A stretch of 17,420 nt of DNA from an uncultured Porphyromonadaceae bacterium (GCA_900540625.1 UQGP01000045.1:1-17420); one strand, 5' to 3'; shown: positions 10,961-17,420, counted from the stretch's first letter. A program made the numbers and translations. Notes: a model not told the origin generated them from the sequence alone.

Positions 10961-11335
10961 TTATTTCAGTTCAACTTCGGCGCCAGCCTCTTCGAGCTGC
11001 TTCTTCATGCCCTCGGCATCTGCCTTGGCAAGACCTTCCTTAACGGTGGAAGGAGCGTTGTCGACGAGTTCCTTGGCTTCCTTCAGGCCCAGGCCGGTGA
11101 GCTCTTTCACGAGCTTAACCACCTGCAGCTTGGCTGCACCTGCGGCTTTGAGGACTACATCGAAGTTGGTCTTCTCTTCTGCGGCTTCTGCGCCAGCACC
11201 GGGAGCGGCGGCTACGGCTACAGCTGCAGCTGCGGGTTCGATACCGTATTCCTCTTTGAGGATCTGAGCGAGTTCGTTTACTTCCTTAACGGTAAGGTTA
11301 ACAAGTTGTTCAGCAAAAGCTTTTAAATCTGCCAT
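10961..11335 (-). CDS. rplL: Large-subunit ribosomal protein bL12 (L7/L12)
   Basis: A 124-residue stalk protein. The N-terminal dimerisation helices (about 1-32, MADLKAFAEQLVNLTVKEVN) are followed by an Ala/Gly/Pro-rich hinge (about 34-52) and the C-terminal domain (about 55-124), which has the conserved KLQVVKLVKELTGLGLKEAK face that binds translation factors. Several copies attach to L10 on the ribosome and recruit EF-Tu and EF-G. It lies 40 bp after rplJ and is followed by an attenuator-like hairpin that would favour L12 over RNA polymerase. Length and sequence are normal. Confidence 0.98.
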   Translation of the reverse strand: MADLKAFAEQLVNLTVKEVNELAQILKEEYGIEPAAAAVAVAAAPGAGAEAAEEKTNFDVVLKAAGAAKLQVVKLVKELTGLGLKEAKELVDNAPSTVKEGLAKADAEGMKKQLEEAGAEVELK

Positions 11336-11375
11336 TGTATTTGTGTATTTAGTTGTTTTGTATTTCTATTTTGGT

Positions 11376-11897
11376 TTATTCTTTGTTGGAGAGCGTCTCT
11401 AAGATGCCATGGAGCTTGGTCGCACCGGACTGCAAAGCAGATACGACATTCTTGGCGGGCGATTGCAGCAATGCCACAACGTCGGCGATGAGTTCGTTCT
11501 TGCTCTTGATTGCGCAAAGTGCTTCCAATTGGTCGGCACCCATATACACGGTCTCCTCAACGTAGGCTGCCTTCAGGGCAGGAAGAGTATCACCCTTCTT
11601 TACAAAGTCCTTAAGCAACTTGGCGGGTACATTGCCGGTGTTGCAGCACATCAGCGAAGTGCTACCCTTGAGCGCACCGTAAAGTTCGCTGTAGTCACCT
11701 TCGAGGGACTCGAGTGCTTTGTGAAGAAGCGTGTTCTTGACAACCATCAGCTTGACTTCTTTGCCGAAGCAGGCACGACGAAGTGCGCTGGTCTTCTCGG
11801 CATCCAAGCCGGCTGTCTCCACGAGATAGAAGCAGCTGTATTCCTTGATCGTATTAGCTATCTTCTCGATTACTATAGCCTTATCTTCTTTTTTCAT
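11376..11897 (-). CDS. rplJ: Large-subunit ribosomal protein uL10
   Basis: A 173-residue L10, the base of the ribosomal stalk. Its N-terminal domain (from MKKEDKAIVIEKIANTIKEY) binds 23S rRNA next to L11, and its C-terminal helix carries L12 dimers. Motifs of the family include KEVKLMVVKNTLLHKAL and the ALKGSTSLM strand. The reading frame stays open to an ATG at 11954, but the 19 extra residues overlap the end of rplA and do not look like L10, so I place the start at 11897, 22 bp after rplA. That gap is too short for the L10-binding leader found at this place in E. coli, so any L10 feedback must act elsewhere. Confidence 0.96.
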   Translation of the reverse strand: MKKEDKAIVIEKIANTIKEYSCFYLVETAGLDAEKTSALRRACFGKEVKLMVVKNTLLHKALESLEGDYSELYGALKGSTSLMCCNTGNVPAKLLKDFVKKGDTLPALKAAYVEETVYMGADQLEALCAIKSKNELIADVVALLQSPAKNVVSALQSGATKLHGILETLSNKE

Positions 11898-11919
11898 AGT
11901 GTGTACGTTTTTAGAAAGA

Positions 11920-12615
11920 TTATGCCTCCATTGACTTGGGGTCAATCTTGACACCCGGGCTCATAGTGCTCGAAAGGAATATACTCTTCAGATACGTGCC
12001 CTTAGCGGTGGCGGGTTTCAGCTTGATAAGAGTGTTGACAAACTCGCGGGCGTTCTCGGCAATCTGCGCCGGTGTGAAGGACACCTTGCCTATCGACGAG
12101 TGTACGATACCGTTCTTGTCTACCTTGAAGTCTATCTTGCCTTTCTTGACCTCTTCCACAGCCTTGGCTACATCCATAGTCACTGTTCCGCTCTTGGGGT
12201 TAGGCATAAGGCCACGAGGACCGAGTACACGGCCGAGGGCACCTATCTTACCCATGATTGCGGGCTGAGTGATGATGACGTCCACGTCTGTCCAACCACC
12301 CTTGATCTTTTCGATGTACTCGTCAAGACCTACGTAGTCGGCGCCGGCTGCCTTGGCGGCCGCTTCGGCATCAGGGGTGCAAAGCACCAATACTTTCACT
12401 TGTTTGCCAGTGCCGTGCGGAAGCGTTACAACGCCACGCACCATCTGGTTAGCCTTACGGGGATCTACGCCGAGACGTACGTCGATGTCCAACGATGCGT
12501 CAAACTTGGTAAAGGTAACTTCCTTAACCTTTTCGGCAGCTTCCGCTAACGTGTAGGTCTTCCCGGCTTCAATCTTCGATAAAGCTAACTTTTGGTTTTT
12601 TGTAAGTTTACTCAT
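11920..12615 (-). CDS. rplA: Large-subunit ribosomal protein uL1
   Basis: A 231-residue L1 protein, which binds the mobile L1 stalk of 23S rRNA and helps release tRNA from the E site. Domain I flanks an inserted domain II. The family signature is visible in the middle (GALGRVLGPRGLMPNPKSGT), and the C-terminus ends SSTMSPGVKIDPKSMEA. It follows rplK by 15 bp and precedes rplJ by 22 bp. In enterobacteria L1 represses the rplKA mRNA by binding the rplK leader; whether that holds here cannot be told from sequence alone. Length is normal. Confidence 0.98.
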   Translation of the reverse strand: MSKLTKNQKLALSKIEAGKTYTLAEAAEKVKEVTFTKFDASLDIDVRLGVDPRKANQMVRGVVTLPHGTGKQVKVLVLCTPDAEAAAKAAGADYVGLDEYIEKIKGGWTDVDVIITQPAIMGKIGALGRVLGPRGLMPNPKSGTVTMDVAKAVEEVKKGKIDFKVDKNGIVHSSIGKVSFTPAQIAENAREFVNTLIKLKPATAKGTYLKSIFLSSTMSPGVKIDPKSMEA

Positions 12616-12630
12616 TGCGATTGAATTTTA

Positions 12631-13074
12631 TTAGTTGTTGGCGGGGAATTCTCCGGTAACGGTGATACCCATACTTCTGGCTGTACCGGCAACCATTCGC
12701 ATTGCCGATTCAATAGTAAAACAGTTCAAATCCGGCATCTTGTCGGCGGCAATTGTCTTTACCTGTTCCCAGCTTATCTGGCCTACCTTGGTGCGGTTGG
12801 GCTGTGCCGAGCCGCTCTTCAGCTTGGTGGCTTCCTTCAGTTGTACTGCTACCGGCGGAGTCTTTACTACAAAGTCAAAGCTCTTGTCCGTATAGTAGGT
12901 GATAACCACGGGAAGTACCTTGCCGGCCTTATCCTGGGTGCGGGCATTGAATTGCTTGCAAAACTCCATGATGTTGATACCCTTGGAACCCAGTGCGGGA
13001 CCTACGGGAGGGGAGGGGTTTGCTGCGCCACCCTTAATTTGCAGTTTGATCTGTCCAGCAATTTCTTTAGCCAT
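12631..13074 (-). CDS. rplK: Large-subunit ribosomal protein uL11
   Basis: A 147-residue L11. The N-terminal domain has the Pro-rich segment (GGAANPSPPVGPALG, Pro22 and Pro26 region) that forms the thiostrepton site with rRNA. The C-terminal domain binds the GTPase-associated centre of 23S rRNA. It works with L10/L12 in factor-dependent GTP hydrolysis. It is the first gene after a 192-bp structured gap following nusG. That gap contains a loop matching L11's own rRNA target, which points to autoregulation. Length and start (MAKEIAGQIK) are normal. Confidence 0.98.
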   Translation of the reverse strand: MAKEIAGQIKLQIKGGAANPSPPVGPALGSKGINIMEFCKQFNARTQDKAGKVLPVVITYYTDKSFDFVVKTPPVAVQLKEATKLKSGSAQPNRTKVGQISWEQVKTIAADKMPDLNCFTIESAMRMVAGTARSMGITVTGEFPANN

Positions 13075-13266
13075 TGTTTCTAACTTATTTTATTTATAAA
13101 CATAAACAGCACGTGCATCACACCTCTTCCGCCTTTCGCCGATATGCTTTCGCCGTCTCGGTCCAAAGCTTCTAAGGCCGCTCGTTATACTTACCGTACC
13201 TCGCATTGGCGAATGCGTAACCAATCGCCGCTACTCAGTCCCGGCTCGGTATCCCAAGCCCGTGAT
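13075..13266 (-). promoter_or_regulatory. Structured rplK leader with an L11-site-like hairpin
   Basis: The 192-nt nusG-rplK gap has no promoter match but several hairpins on the transcribed strand. They are GGCTTGG/CCGAGCC with loop GATA (13243-13260, including a U-G pair that is a mismatch on the other strand), CGCATT/AATGCG with loop CGCC (13202-13217), and CGGCC/GGaCCG (13159-13180). The last encloses CTTAGAAGC (13168-13176). That 9-mer is the conserved L11-binding hairpin-loop sequence of the 23S rRNA GTPase centre. A GAAAGC follows 16 bases later (13146-13151), near the spacing of the second rRNA hairpin in E. coli. An A/T-rich unstructured stretch precedes the rplK ATG. Confidence 0.6.
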
Positions 13267-13872
13267 TCACTCGCGCTCTACTTGCGAATTGTCTAACGTC
13301 AGCTGTGTCTTGCGCCCAAAAATCTTCACAGCTACGGTCATCTTCTTCTTCTCGGGATTTACCGACTCGATGATAGCGGAGAACCCGTTAAACGGTCCTT
13401 CGATAACCTTGACGGTCTCGCCGACGATGTAATCGTTGACGCCCTCGTCCGGGTTTTCGCTGAACTCGTCTATCACACCAAGCATTCGACGTACCTCGGC
13501 TTCACGAAGACATTCGGGAGCCGACGAACGATCACGCCCGCGAAGAAAATCGATGACGTTGCTCGTGTTTGTAAGGGTTGCCACTGTTTCACCTGTCAGT
13601 TCTGCCTCGACAAAGACGTAGCCACTGTATAGGTTGCGCTCTTTCACAACCTTTTTGCCGCTACGAACCGTCAGTACCTTCTCTGTCGGAATCAGCACCT
13701 GAAAGAGGTGCTTGCCAAGGTCCGTATTCTTGATTTGTGCATCAAGTATTTCCTTGACTTTGGCTTCCTTGCCGGAAATGGCACGAAGGACGAACCATCC
13801 GCGTTGCACCTTGGGGCGCGATACGGATACTTCCTCCGATTTCGAAACTGTCTTTTTTGCTGTTCCTGCCAT
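13267..13872 (-). CDS. nusG: Transcription termination/antitermination factor NusG
   Basis: A 201-residue NusG. After a Ser/Lys-rich N-terminal extension of about 24 residues comes the NGN domain (about 25-135, starting GWFVLRAISGKEAKVKEIL), which binds the clamp of RNA polymerase. A KOW domain follows near 148-200 (VGETVKVIEGPFNGFSAIIE), which contacts Rho or ribosomal protein S10. It couples transcription with translation and tunes pausing. It follows secE by 35 bp, as in most bacteria, and precedes the structured rplK leader. No alternative start lies between the extension and the NGN domain, so the extension is probably real. Confidence 0.97.
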   Translation of the reverse strand: MAGTAKKTVSKSEEVSVSRPKVQRGWFVLRAISGKEAKVKEILDAQIKNTDLGKHLFQVLIPTEKVLTVRSGKKVVKERNLYSGYVFVEAELTGETVATLTNTSNVIDFLRGRDRSSAPECLREAEVRRMLGVIDEFSENPDEGVNDYIVGETVKVIEGPFNGFSAIIESVNPEKKKMTVAVKIFGRKTQLTLDNSQVERE

Positions 13873-13907
13873 TGTTCTCGTCTTACGAAAAGGTGATTAA
13901 TGACTTA

Positions 13908-14105
13908 TTAACCGAAACTGTAAATGAGGTGCATGAGCCTGTCCACAACCTGATCCATCAAAAAGATAATCAAAGCGATTATCACGGAAGCTATCATGAC
14001 GATCACGGCTGATTTGACAAGCTGCTTCTTAGTAGGCCAAGAAGTCTTGTAACGAAGTTCGTCAAAAGACTCCTCGATATTCGTAAGTAGTTTTAATTTC
14101 TTCAT
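13908..14105 (-). CDS. secE: Preprotein translocase subunit SecE
   Basis: A 65-residue SecE with a short amphipathic N-terminal part, the conserved TSWPTKKQL turn (residues 21-29) and one membrane helix (about 31-50). It clamps SecY in the SecYEG protein-export channel of the inner membrane. The frame is open further upstream to 14180, but those 25 residues are a translation of the tRNA-Trp gene, so the start is the ATG at 14105 (MKKLKLLTNI). It sits between tRNA-Trp and nusG in the standard order. Single-helix SecE is normal outside enterobacteria. Confidence 0.97.
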   Translation of the reverse strand: MKKLKLLTNIEESFDELRYKTSWPTKKQLVKSAVIVMIASVIIALIIFLMDQVVDRLMHLIYSFG

Positions 14106-14122
14106 TTGTGTCGTGTTTTTGG

Positions 14123-14195
14123 CACGGGACGAGAGACTCGAACTCCCGACACCCGGTTTTGGAGACCGGTGCTCTACCAACTGAGCTAGTCCCGT
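14123..14195 (-). tRNA. tRNA-Trp (anticodon CCA)
   Basis: A 73-nt cloverleaf on the minus strand. Acceptor stem ACGGGAC/GTCCCGT with discriminator G73, an identity element of bacterial tRNA-Trp. Anticodon stem CCGGT/ACCGG with loop CTCCAAA (anticodon CCA). T loop TTCGAGT. No encoded CCA. It lies between tuf and secE inside the operon and must be cut out of the long transcript. Confidence 0.97.
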
Positions 14196-14201
14196 ATATA
14201 T

Positions 14202-14236
14202 GTCCGGCCGGATTGCTTGCGGCCTTCCGGCCGGAC
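14202..14236 (-). other. 10-bp hairpin between tuf and tRNA-Trp
   Basis: A perfect stem GTCCGGCCGG/CCGGCCGGAC with a 15-base loop lies 6 bases before the 5' end of tRNA-Trp. No U-run follows, so it is not a terminator. It could shield the 3' end of tuf mRNA after the tRNA is excised. A weaker stem (14258-14286, GGAC..GAGAG/CTCTC..GTCC) lies closer to the tuf stop. Confidence 0.7.
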
Positions 14237-14298
14237 TATATCTTGGTGATGTTTTTCGGACCGAGAGCCTTTCGCCTCTCTTGTCCTTACATCAGGTA

Positions 14299-15483
14299 TT
14301 ACTCAATAATCTGAGTGATCTGACCCGAACCTACGGTGCGGCCGCCTTCACGGATAGCGAAACGCAGACCTTGGTCGCATGCTACCGGAGTAATCAGCTT
14401 CACGGTGATTTCTACGTGGTCACCGGGCATTACCATATCAACGCCTTCGGGAAGGGTGATTTCGCCGGTAACGTCAAGGGTACGGATGTAGAACTGGGGA
14501 CGATAGTGGTTGTGGAACGGAGTGTGACGGCCGCCTTCCTCTTTCTTGAGGATATAGACAGAAGCCTTGAACTCGTCGTGGGGTTTGATGACACCCGGGT
14601 GGCAGATAACCATACCACGCTTGATGTCTTTCTTGTCGATACCGCGGAGAAGCAGACCTACGTTGTCACCGGCTTCACCTTCGTCAAGAATCTTACGGAA
14701 CATCTCGACACCTGTAACAGTGGATTTGAGGTTTGCGCCAAGACCCATAATTTGTACTTCGTCACCTACTTTCACAACGCCGGTTTCGATACGACCGGTA
14801 GCAACGGTACCACGACCTGTGATCGAGAATACGTCCTCGACGGGCATCAGGAAGGGTTTGTCCACGTCGCGAGGAGGCAGCGGAATCCAAGTGTCGACTG
14901 CGTCCATGAGTTCCATGATCTTTTCTTCCCACTGGGGTTCGCCGTTGAGGGCGCCGAGTGCGGAACCACGGATGATGGGAGTGTTGTCACCATCGTAGTC
15001 GTACTGGTCGAGAAGTTCGCGCATATCCATTTCCACGAGTTCGAGCATTTCCTCGTCGTCTACCATATCGCACTTGTTCAGGAACACTACGATGCGGGGA
15101 ACGTTCACCTGGCGAGCCAGAAGGATGTGCTCACGTGTCTGGGGCATGGGACCGTCGGTAGCAGCTACCACGATGATAGCGCCGTCCATCTGGGCAGCAC
15201 CGGTTACCATGTTCTTAACGTAGTCGGCGTGTCCGGGGCAGTCTACGTGTGCATAGTGACGATTCTTGGTTTCGTATTCTACGTGTGCGGTGTTGATAGT
15301 AATACCACGCTCTTTTTCCTCGGGAGCATTGTCGATCTGATCGAAGGACTTAACCTCGGAAAGACCTGCTTTAGCCAACACGGTGGTGATGGCGGCGGTC
15401 AGGGTAGTTTTGCCGTGGTCCACGTGACCAATGGTACCGATGTTAACATGCGGTTTGGTTCTTTCGAATTTCTCTTTTGCCAT
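14299..15483 (-). CDS. tuf: Translation elongation factor Tu
   Basis: A 394-residue EF-Tu, the GTPase that carries aminoacyl-tRNA to the ribosome. The G domain shows the P-loop GHVDHGKT (19-26), switch I RGITI (59-63), DCPGH (81-85) and NKCD (136-139). Domains 2 and 3 follow, ending VGSGQITQIIE. It lies downstream of three tRNA genes and upstream of tRNA-Trp and secE, so the factor and tRNAs it carries share one transcript. A 103-base A-rich leader precedes the ATG with no Shine-Dalgarno sequence, as usual in this phylum. Length is normal. Confidence 0.99.
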   Translation of the reverse strand: MAKEKFERTKPHVNIGTIGHVDHGKTTLTAAITTVLAKAGLSEVKSFDQIDNAPEEKERGITINTAHVEYETKNRHYAHVDCPGHADYVKNMVTGAAQMDGAIIVVAATDGPMPQTREHILLARQVNVPRIVVFLNKCDMVDDEEMLELVEMDMRELLDQYDYDGDNTPIIRGSALGALNGEPQWEEKIMELMDAVDTWIPLPPRDVDKPFLMPVEDVFSITGRGTVATGRIETGVVKVGDEVQIMGLGANLKSTVTGVEMFRKILDEGEAGDNVGLLLRGIDKKDIKRGMVICHPGVIKPHDEFKASVYILKKEEGGRHTPFHNHYRPQFYIRTLDVTGEITLPEGVDMVMPGDHVEITVKLITPVACDQGLRFAIREGGRTVGSGQITQIIE

Positions 15484-15586
15484 AACTTGGTGTTTTGTAT
15501 TTGTAATAAATGTTTTGTTCTTAACAATAGGCCACGATAATGCAGGGCATTACCGAGGCTATCAGATGGCTTTATGCCAACTTTAG

Positions 15587-15658
<72 letters not shown>

Positions 15659-15689
15659 AATTTATATGTTTGTTCTTAGTTTCAGTTGG

Positions 15690-15762
15690 AGCGGAAGACG
15701 AGGCTCAAACTCGCGACCCTCAGCTTGGAAGGCTGATGCTCTATCAACTGAGCTACTTCCGC
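15690..15762 (-). tRNA. tRNA-Gly (anticodon TCC)
   Basis: A 73-nt cloverleaf on the minus strand. Perfect acceptor stem GCGGAAG/CTTCCGC with U73, anticodon stem TCAGC/GCTGA with loop CTTCCAA (anticodon TCC). The D loop reads AGTTGATAG (A at position 19 rather than G) and the T loop TTTGAGC (U at 56 rather than C). Together these swap the usual G19-C56 tertiary pair for A19-U56. Confidence 0.95.
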
Positions 15763-15797
15763 AAACAGTCTCCTTTCTCTTTTGTGAGTGAAGTTTG

Positions 15798-15880
15798 TGG
15801 GCGAAGATGGATTCGAACCACCGAAGGTATAAACCAGCAGATTTACAGTCTGCCCCATTTGGCCACTCTGGTATTCGCCC
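15798..15880 (-). tRNA. tRNA-Tyr (anticodon GTA)
   Basis: An 83-nt class II tRNA with a long variable arm on the minus strand. Acceptor stem GGGCGAA/TTCGCCC with A73, anticodon stem GCAGA/TCTGC with loop CTGTAAA (anticodon GTA), T loop TTCGAAT. It is the first gene of the operon, about 17 bp after the -7 promoter element. Confidence 0.97.
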
Positions 15881-15897
15881 TTGCGCTAAATGCGGTG

Positions 15898-15929
15898 CAA
15901 AGATACGCCAAAGTTTTTTTTCCTCCAAA
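15898..15929 (-). promoter_or_regulatory. Main promoter of the tRNA-tuf-rpl-rpoBC operon
   Basis: On the minus strand TTTG (15926-15929), a 20-bp spacer and TATCTTTG (15898-15905) match the Bacteroidota consensus TTTG / TAnnTTTG exactly. Transcription would start a few bases before the tRNA-Tyr 5' end. I found no equally good promoter inside the operon, so this one may serve everything down to the terminator at 2014-2056. Confidence 0.85.
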
Positions 15930-16215
15930 TTTACAGACCTAAAATTTTGCTATTTTTTATCATCGACAATACTCTCAACATATTATCAACACATATTCTT
16001 ATTGAAAAACAAGCACTTAACAAGTTATCAACATCTATGTCAATAACTATATAAACACGCTGTTGACAAGCCTGACTCTATTAGAAACCCTCTCTACTTT
16101 TTTTGTAATTTTCCTTCAATAAAATTTGTATTTATACGTATAAATACATAACTTGCAACCGATTACCTTAATCAAATCTTAATAAAAATATTTTATTAAC
16201 TTTAAATTGTTAATT
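15906..16215. other. AT-rich divergent intergenic region with DnaA-box-like sites
   Basis: This 310-bp gap separates the operon promoter from the plus-strand lipoprotein gene. It is strikingly AT-rich. It holds TTATCAACA twice in the same direction (15983-15991, 16025-16033) and TGTTGACAA (16061-16069), the reverse complement of TTGTCAACA. All are within one or two bases of the E. coli DnaA box TTATCCACA. No gene is visible. Whether these sites bind DnaA is unknown. Confidence 0.5.
16125..16156 (+). promoter_or_regulatory. Candidate promoter with an embedded 22-bp palindrome
   Basis: TTTG (16125-16128), a 20-bp spacer, then TAACTTGC (16149-16156), a fair match to TAnnTTTG. The spacer is almost filled by a perfect palindrome at 16127-16148 with half-sites TGTATTTATAC and GTATAAATACA. 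A dimeric repressor bound there would cover both promoter elements. It lies about 60 bp before the lipoprotein ATG. Confidence 0.5.
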
Positions 16216-17420
16216 ATGAAAAAGTTTATTTATATAATTGCCTTACTCTTTCTCTTAGTTGCTTGTAATGAAGAATTACAAATTGATACCAAACAACCAA
16301 CTATTGACAATAAAACAAGAGCTTTTACATCCCAAACATTTTCTTTCGACTCTGTAACAAAACCAGAAATATGGAAAACATTCCAAACATTGGAAGAAAT
16401 GCAGTCTGCATGCCAGATTCCCGATGACGTCTTATCCAATCTCAGCACGGAGGAGTTGGTGCAAATATGTATGGACTACCCTCTGTTTGGAAACTTCTCT
16501 GCATATAATGATGAATTAGTCGGCATCAAAAAAGTAATGGATGGATTCAATGGTTTTACTGAACTAAAAAAACGCACTGATGCAGCTGAAAAACTTCTTG
16601 ACTTATATGAAAATGTCAATGTTGCAACATTAAATAGTGATAAAGAAAATATAGAAACATATCCAAATATAAAATTAGGATACCTTGAATTAATTTTAAG
16701 TTCTGGAGAATTTGAATCTCTCTATCAAGGCAATTTATTACAACGCTTGAATATTCTTCATGAGAAAAAATTCAATGAAAAGAGAATATCAAATAATGAT
16801 TCCTTCTTTTCTTTAAGACATTCAGAATTATTACAAAATAAAATTCAAGAAAGTAATGCAAAAGTTTCTTTAAAGGTTCGTATTTTTACCAAATGTGGCA
16901 AACCCCTTATAGCATATAGCATAAATGAAATGACATCCCAAGAAATTGCTGAATTAAATTCATTCACAATAAAAACATATCCAAATGCAACGTTCTTATC
17001 CAACTCTTCTGCTACATACAATTGTCATAGTTATGCTTGGAATGTGTCTGATGGTGGAAAAAAATATTGGATAAATGAAAGCTCCATAAGTAAATATTGG
17101 ACTGATGACTATTACTCCGAAACGACAGAAGATAATGCTGTTAAAATTAATTACTATGATTCTGACCATTCTGCTGTGGTTTCGTCAGTTAAAGATATGT
17201 ATGAATCTAAATGGGGTTCTTGTCCTTTAATGCGTCATGCTCCTAATTATGGCCCATACGAAAATATGGAAAAAAGAAAATATTACAAACATTTTTACCG
17301 CTCTGATTTTATTAGTTGTGAAGGTACTAATAATGGTATTATAAAAACCAATATAGACTATACTTATTCTATAACCTTAATTCCGCAACACTTTGATTTA
17401 ACTTTATTTATAAGTTCCTG
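16216..17420 (+). CDS. Secreted lipoprotein with a cysteine-peptidase-like domain, partial at its 3' end
   Basis: The frame runs from ATG 16216 to the window edge with no stop: 401 codons, C-terminus missing. The signal peptide ends LLVAC (Cys17 lipobox), and the next residues NEE are acidic, like the Bacteroidota surface-lipoprotein export signal. Residues about 60-120 (STEELVQICMDYPLFGN..AYN..., FNGFTELKKRTDA) resemble an N-terminal region I recall from Bacteroides hypothetical lipoproteins. A later domain has NCHSYAW (Cys270, His271), DHSAVV (His318) and KWGSCPLMRHAP (333-343). This pattern suggests a papain-like or NlpC/P60-like fold with Cys270 and His318 as catalytic candidates. I do not know a substrate; peptidoglycan or protein cleavage is a guess. 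The gene is much richer in A+T (by eye about a third G+C) than the operon beside it, which hints at horizontal origin. Confidence 0.8.
   Translation, partial: MKKFIYIIALLFLLVACNEELQIDTKQPTIDNKTRAFTSQTFSFDSVTKPEIWKTFQTLEEMQSACQIPDDVLSNLSTEELVQICMDYPLFGNFSAYNDELVGIKKVMDGFNGFTELKKRTDAAEKLLDLYENVNVATLNSDKENIETYPNIKLGYLELILSSGEFESLYQGNLLQRLNILHEKKFNEKRISNNDSFFSLRHSELLQNKIQESNAKVSLKVRIFTKCGKPLIAYSINEMTSQEIAELNSFTIKTYPNATFLSNSSATYNCHSYAWNVSDGGKKYWINESSISKYWTDDYYSETTEDNAVKINYYDSDHSAVVSSVKDMYESKWGSCPLMRHAPNYGPYENMEKRKYYKHFYRSDFISCEGTNNGIIKTNIDYTYSITLIPQHFDLTLFISS

Noticed and set aside
11898..11954. N-terminal extension of L10
   Set aside because: It overlaps the end of rplA and does not resemble L10, which begins at MKKEDKAIV.
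14106..14180. N-terminal extension of SecE
   Set aside because: The extra 25 residues are a translation of the tRNA-Trp gene; the ATG at 14105 gives the normal SecE start.
15906..16215. Chromosome origin oriC
   Set aside because: Only three near-consensus DnaA-like sites and no origin-linked genes in view. Kept as a low-confidence observation, not as an origin call.

Overview
The window reads as chromosomal DNA of a Bacteroidota species, most likely order Bacteroidales. The evidence is the gene order tRNA-Tyr, tRNA-Gly, tRNA-Thr, tuf, tRNA-Trp, secE, nusG, rplK, rplA, rplJ, rplL, rpoB, rpoC, the RpoB and RpoC sequences, start codons without Shine-Dalgarno sequences, and promoters of the phylum-specific TTTG / TAnnTTTG type. 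The core is of moderate to fairly high G+C, which would fit a Barnesiella- or Muribaculaceae-like gut lineage, but I cannot fix the genus by eye.

Layout. (i) Positions 3-75: tRNA-Pro(CGG) on the minus strand with its own promoter at 138-168. (ii) 240-1730: a compact minus-strand lysis cassette of a T7-lysozyme-type amidase, a small lipoprotein with a C-terminal membrane anchor (a candidate unimolecular spanin) and a holin. No other phage genes lie nearby. (iii) 1801-2102: a spacer with 18-bp repeats and the strong terminator of the rpoC operon. (iv) 2103-15929: one long minus-strand transcription-translation operon. A consensus promoter at 15898-15929 starts at tRNA-Tyr and runs through tRNA-Gly, tRNA-Thr, tuf, tRNA-Trp, secE, nusG, rplKAJL and rpoBC. 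(v) 15906-16215: an AT-rich divergent intergenic region with DnaA-box-like sequences and a 22-bp perfect palindrome set inside a candidate promoter. (vi) 16216-end: a plus-strand, AT-rich gene, cut by the window edge, for a secreted lipoprotein with an NCHSYAW / DHSAVV cysteine-peptidase-like domain.

The operon couples the elongation factor, protein-export and transcription-elongation factors, the L11/L1/L10/L12 stalk proteins and the core polymerase. Its two long non-coding gaps are both rich in structure. The 192-nt gap before rplK carries a hairpin loop identical over nine bases to the L11-binding loop of 23S rRNA. The 564-nt gap before rpoB has an attenuator-like hairpin right after rplL, followed by several hairpins, one of which needs a G-U pair that forms only on the transcribed strand. 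These look like feedback and attenuation sites.

The items most worth a second look are the candidate u-spanin lysis cassette beside rpoC, the rRNA mimic before rplK, the rpoB leader, the A19-U56 swap in tRNA-Gly, the palindrome-in-promoter, and the truncated NCHSYAW lipoprotein.
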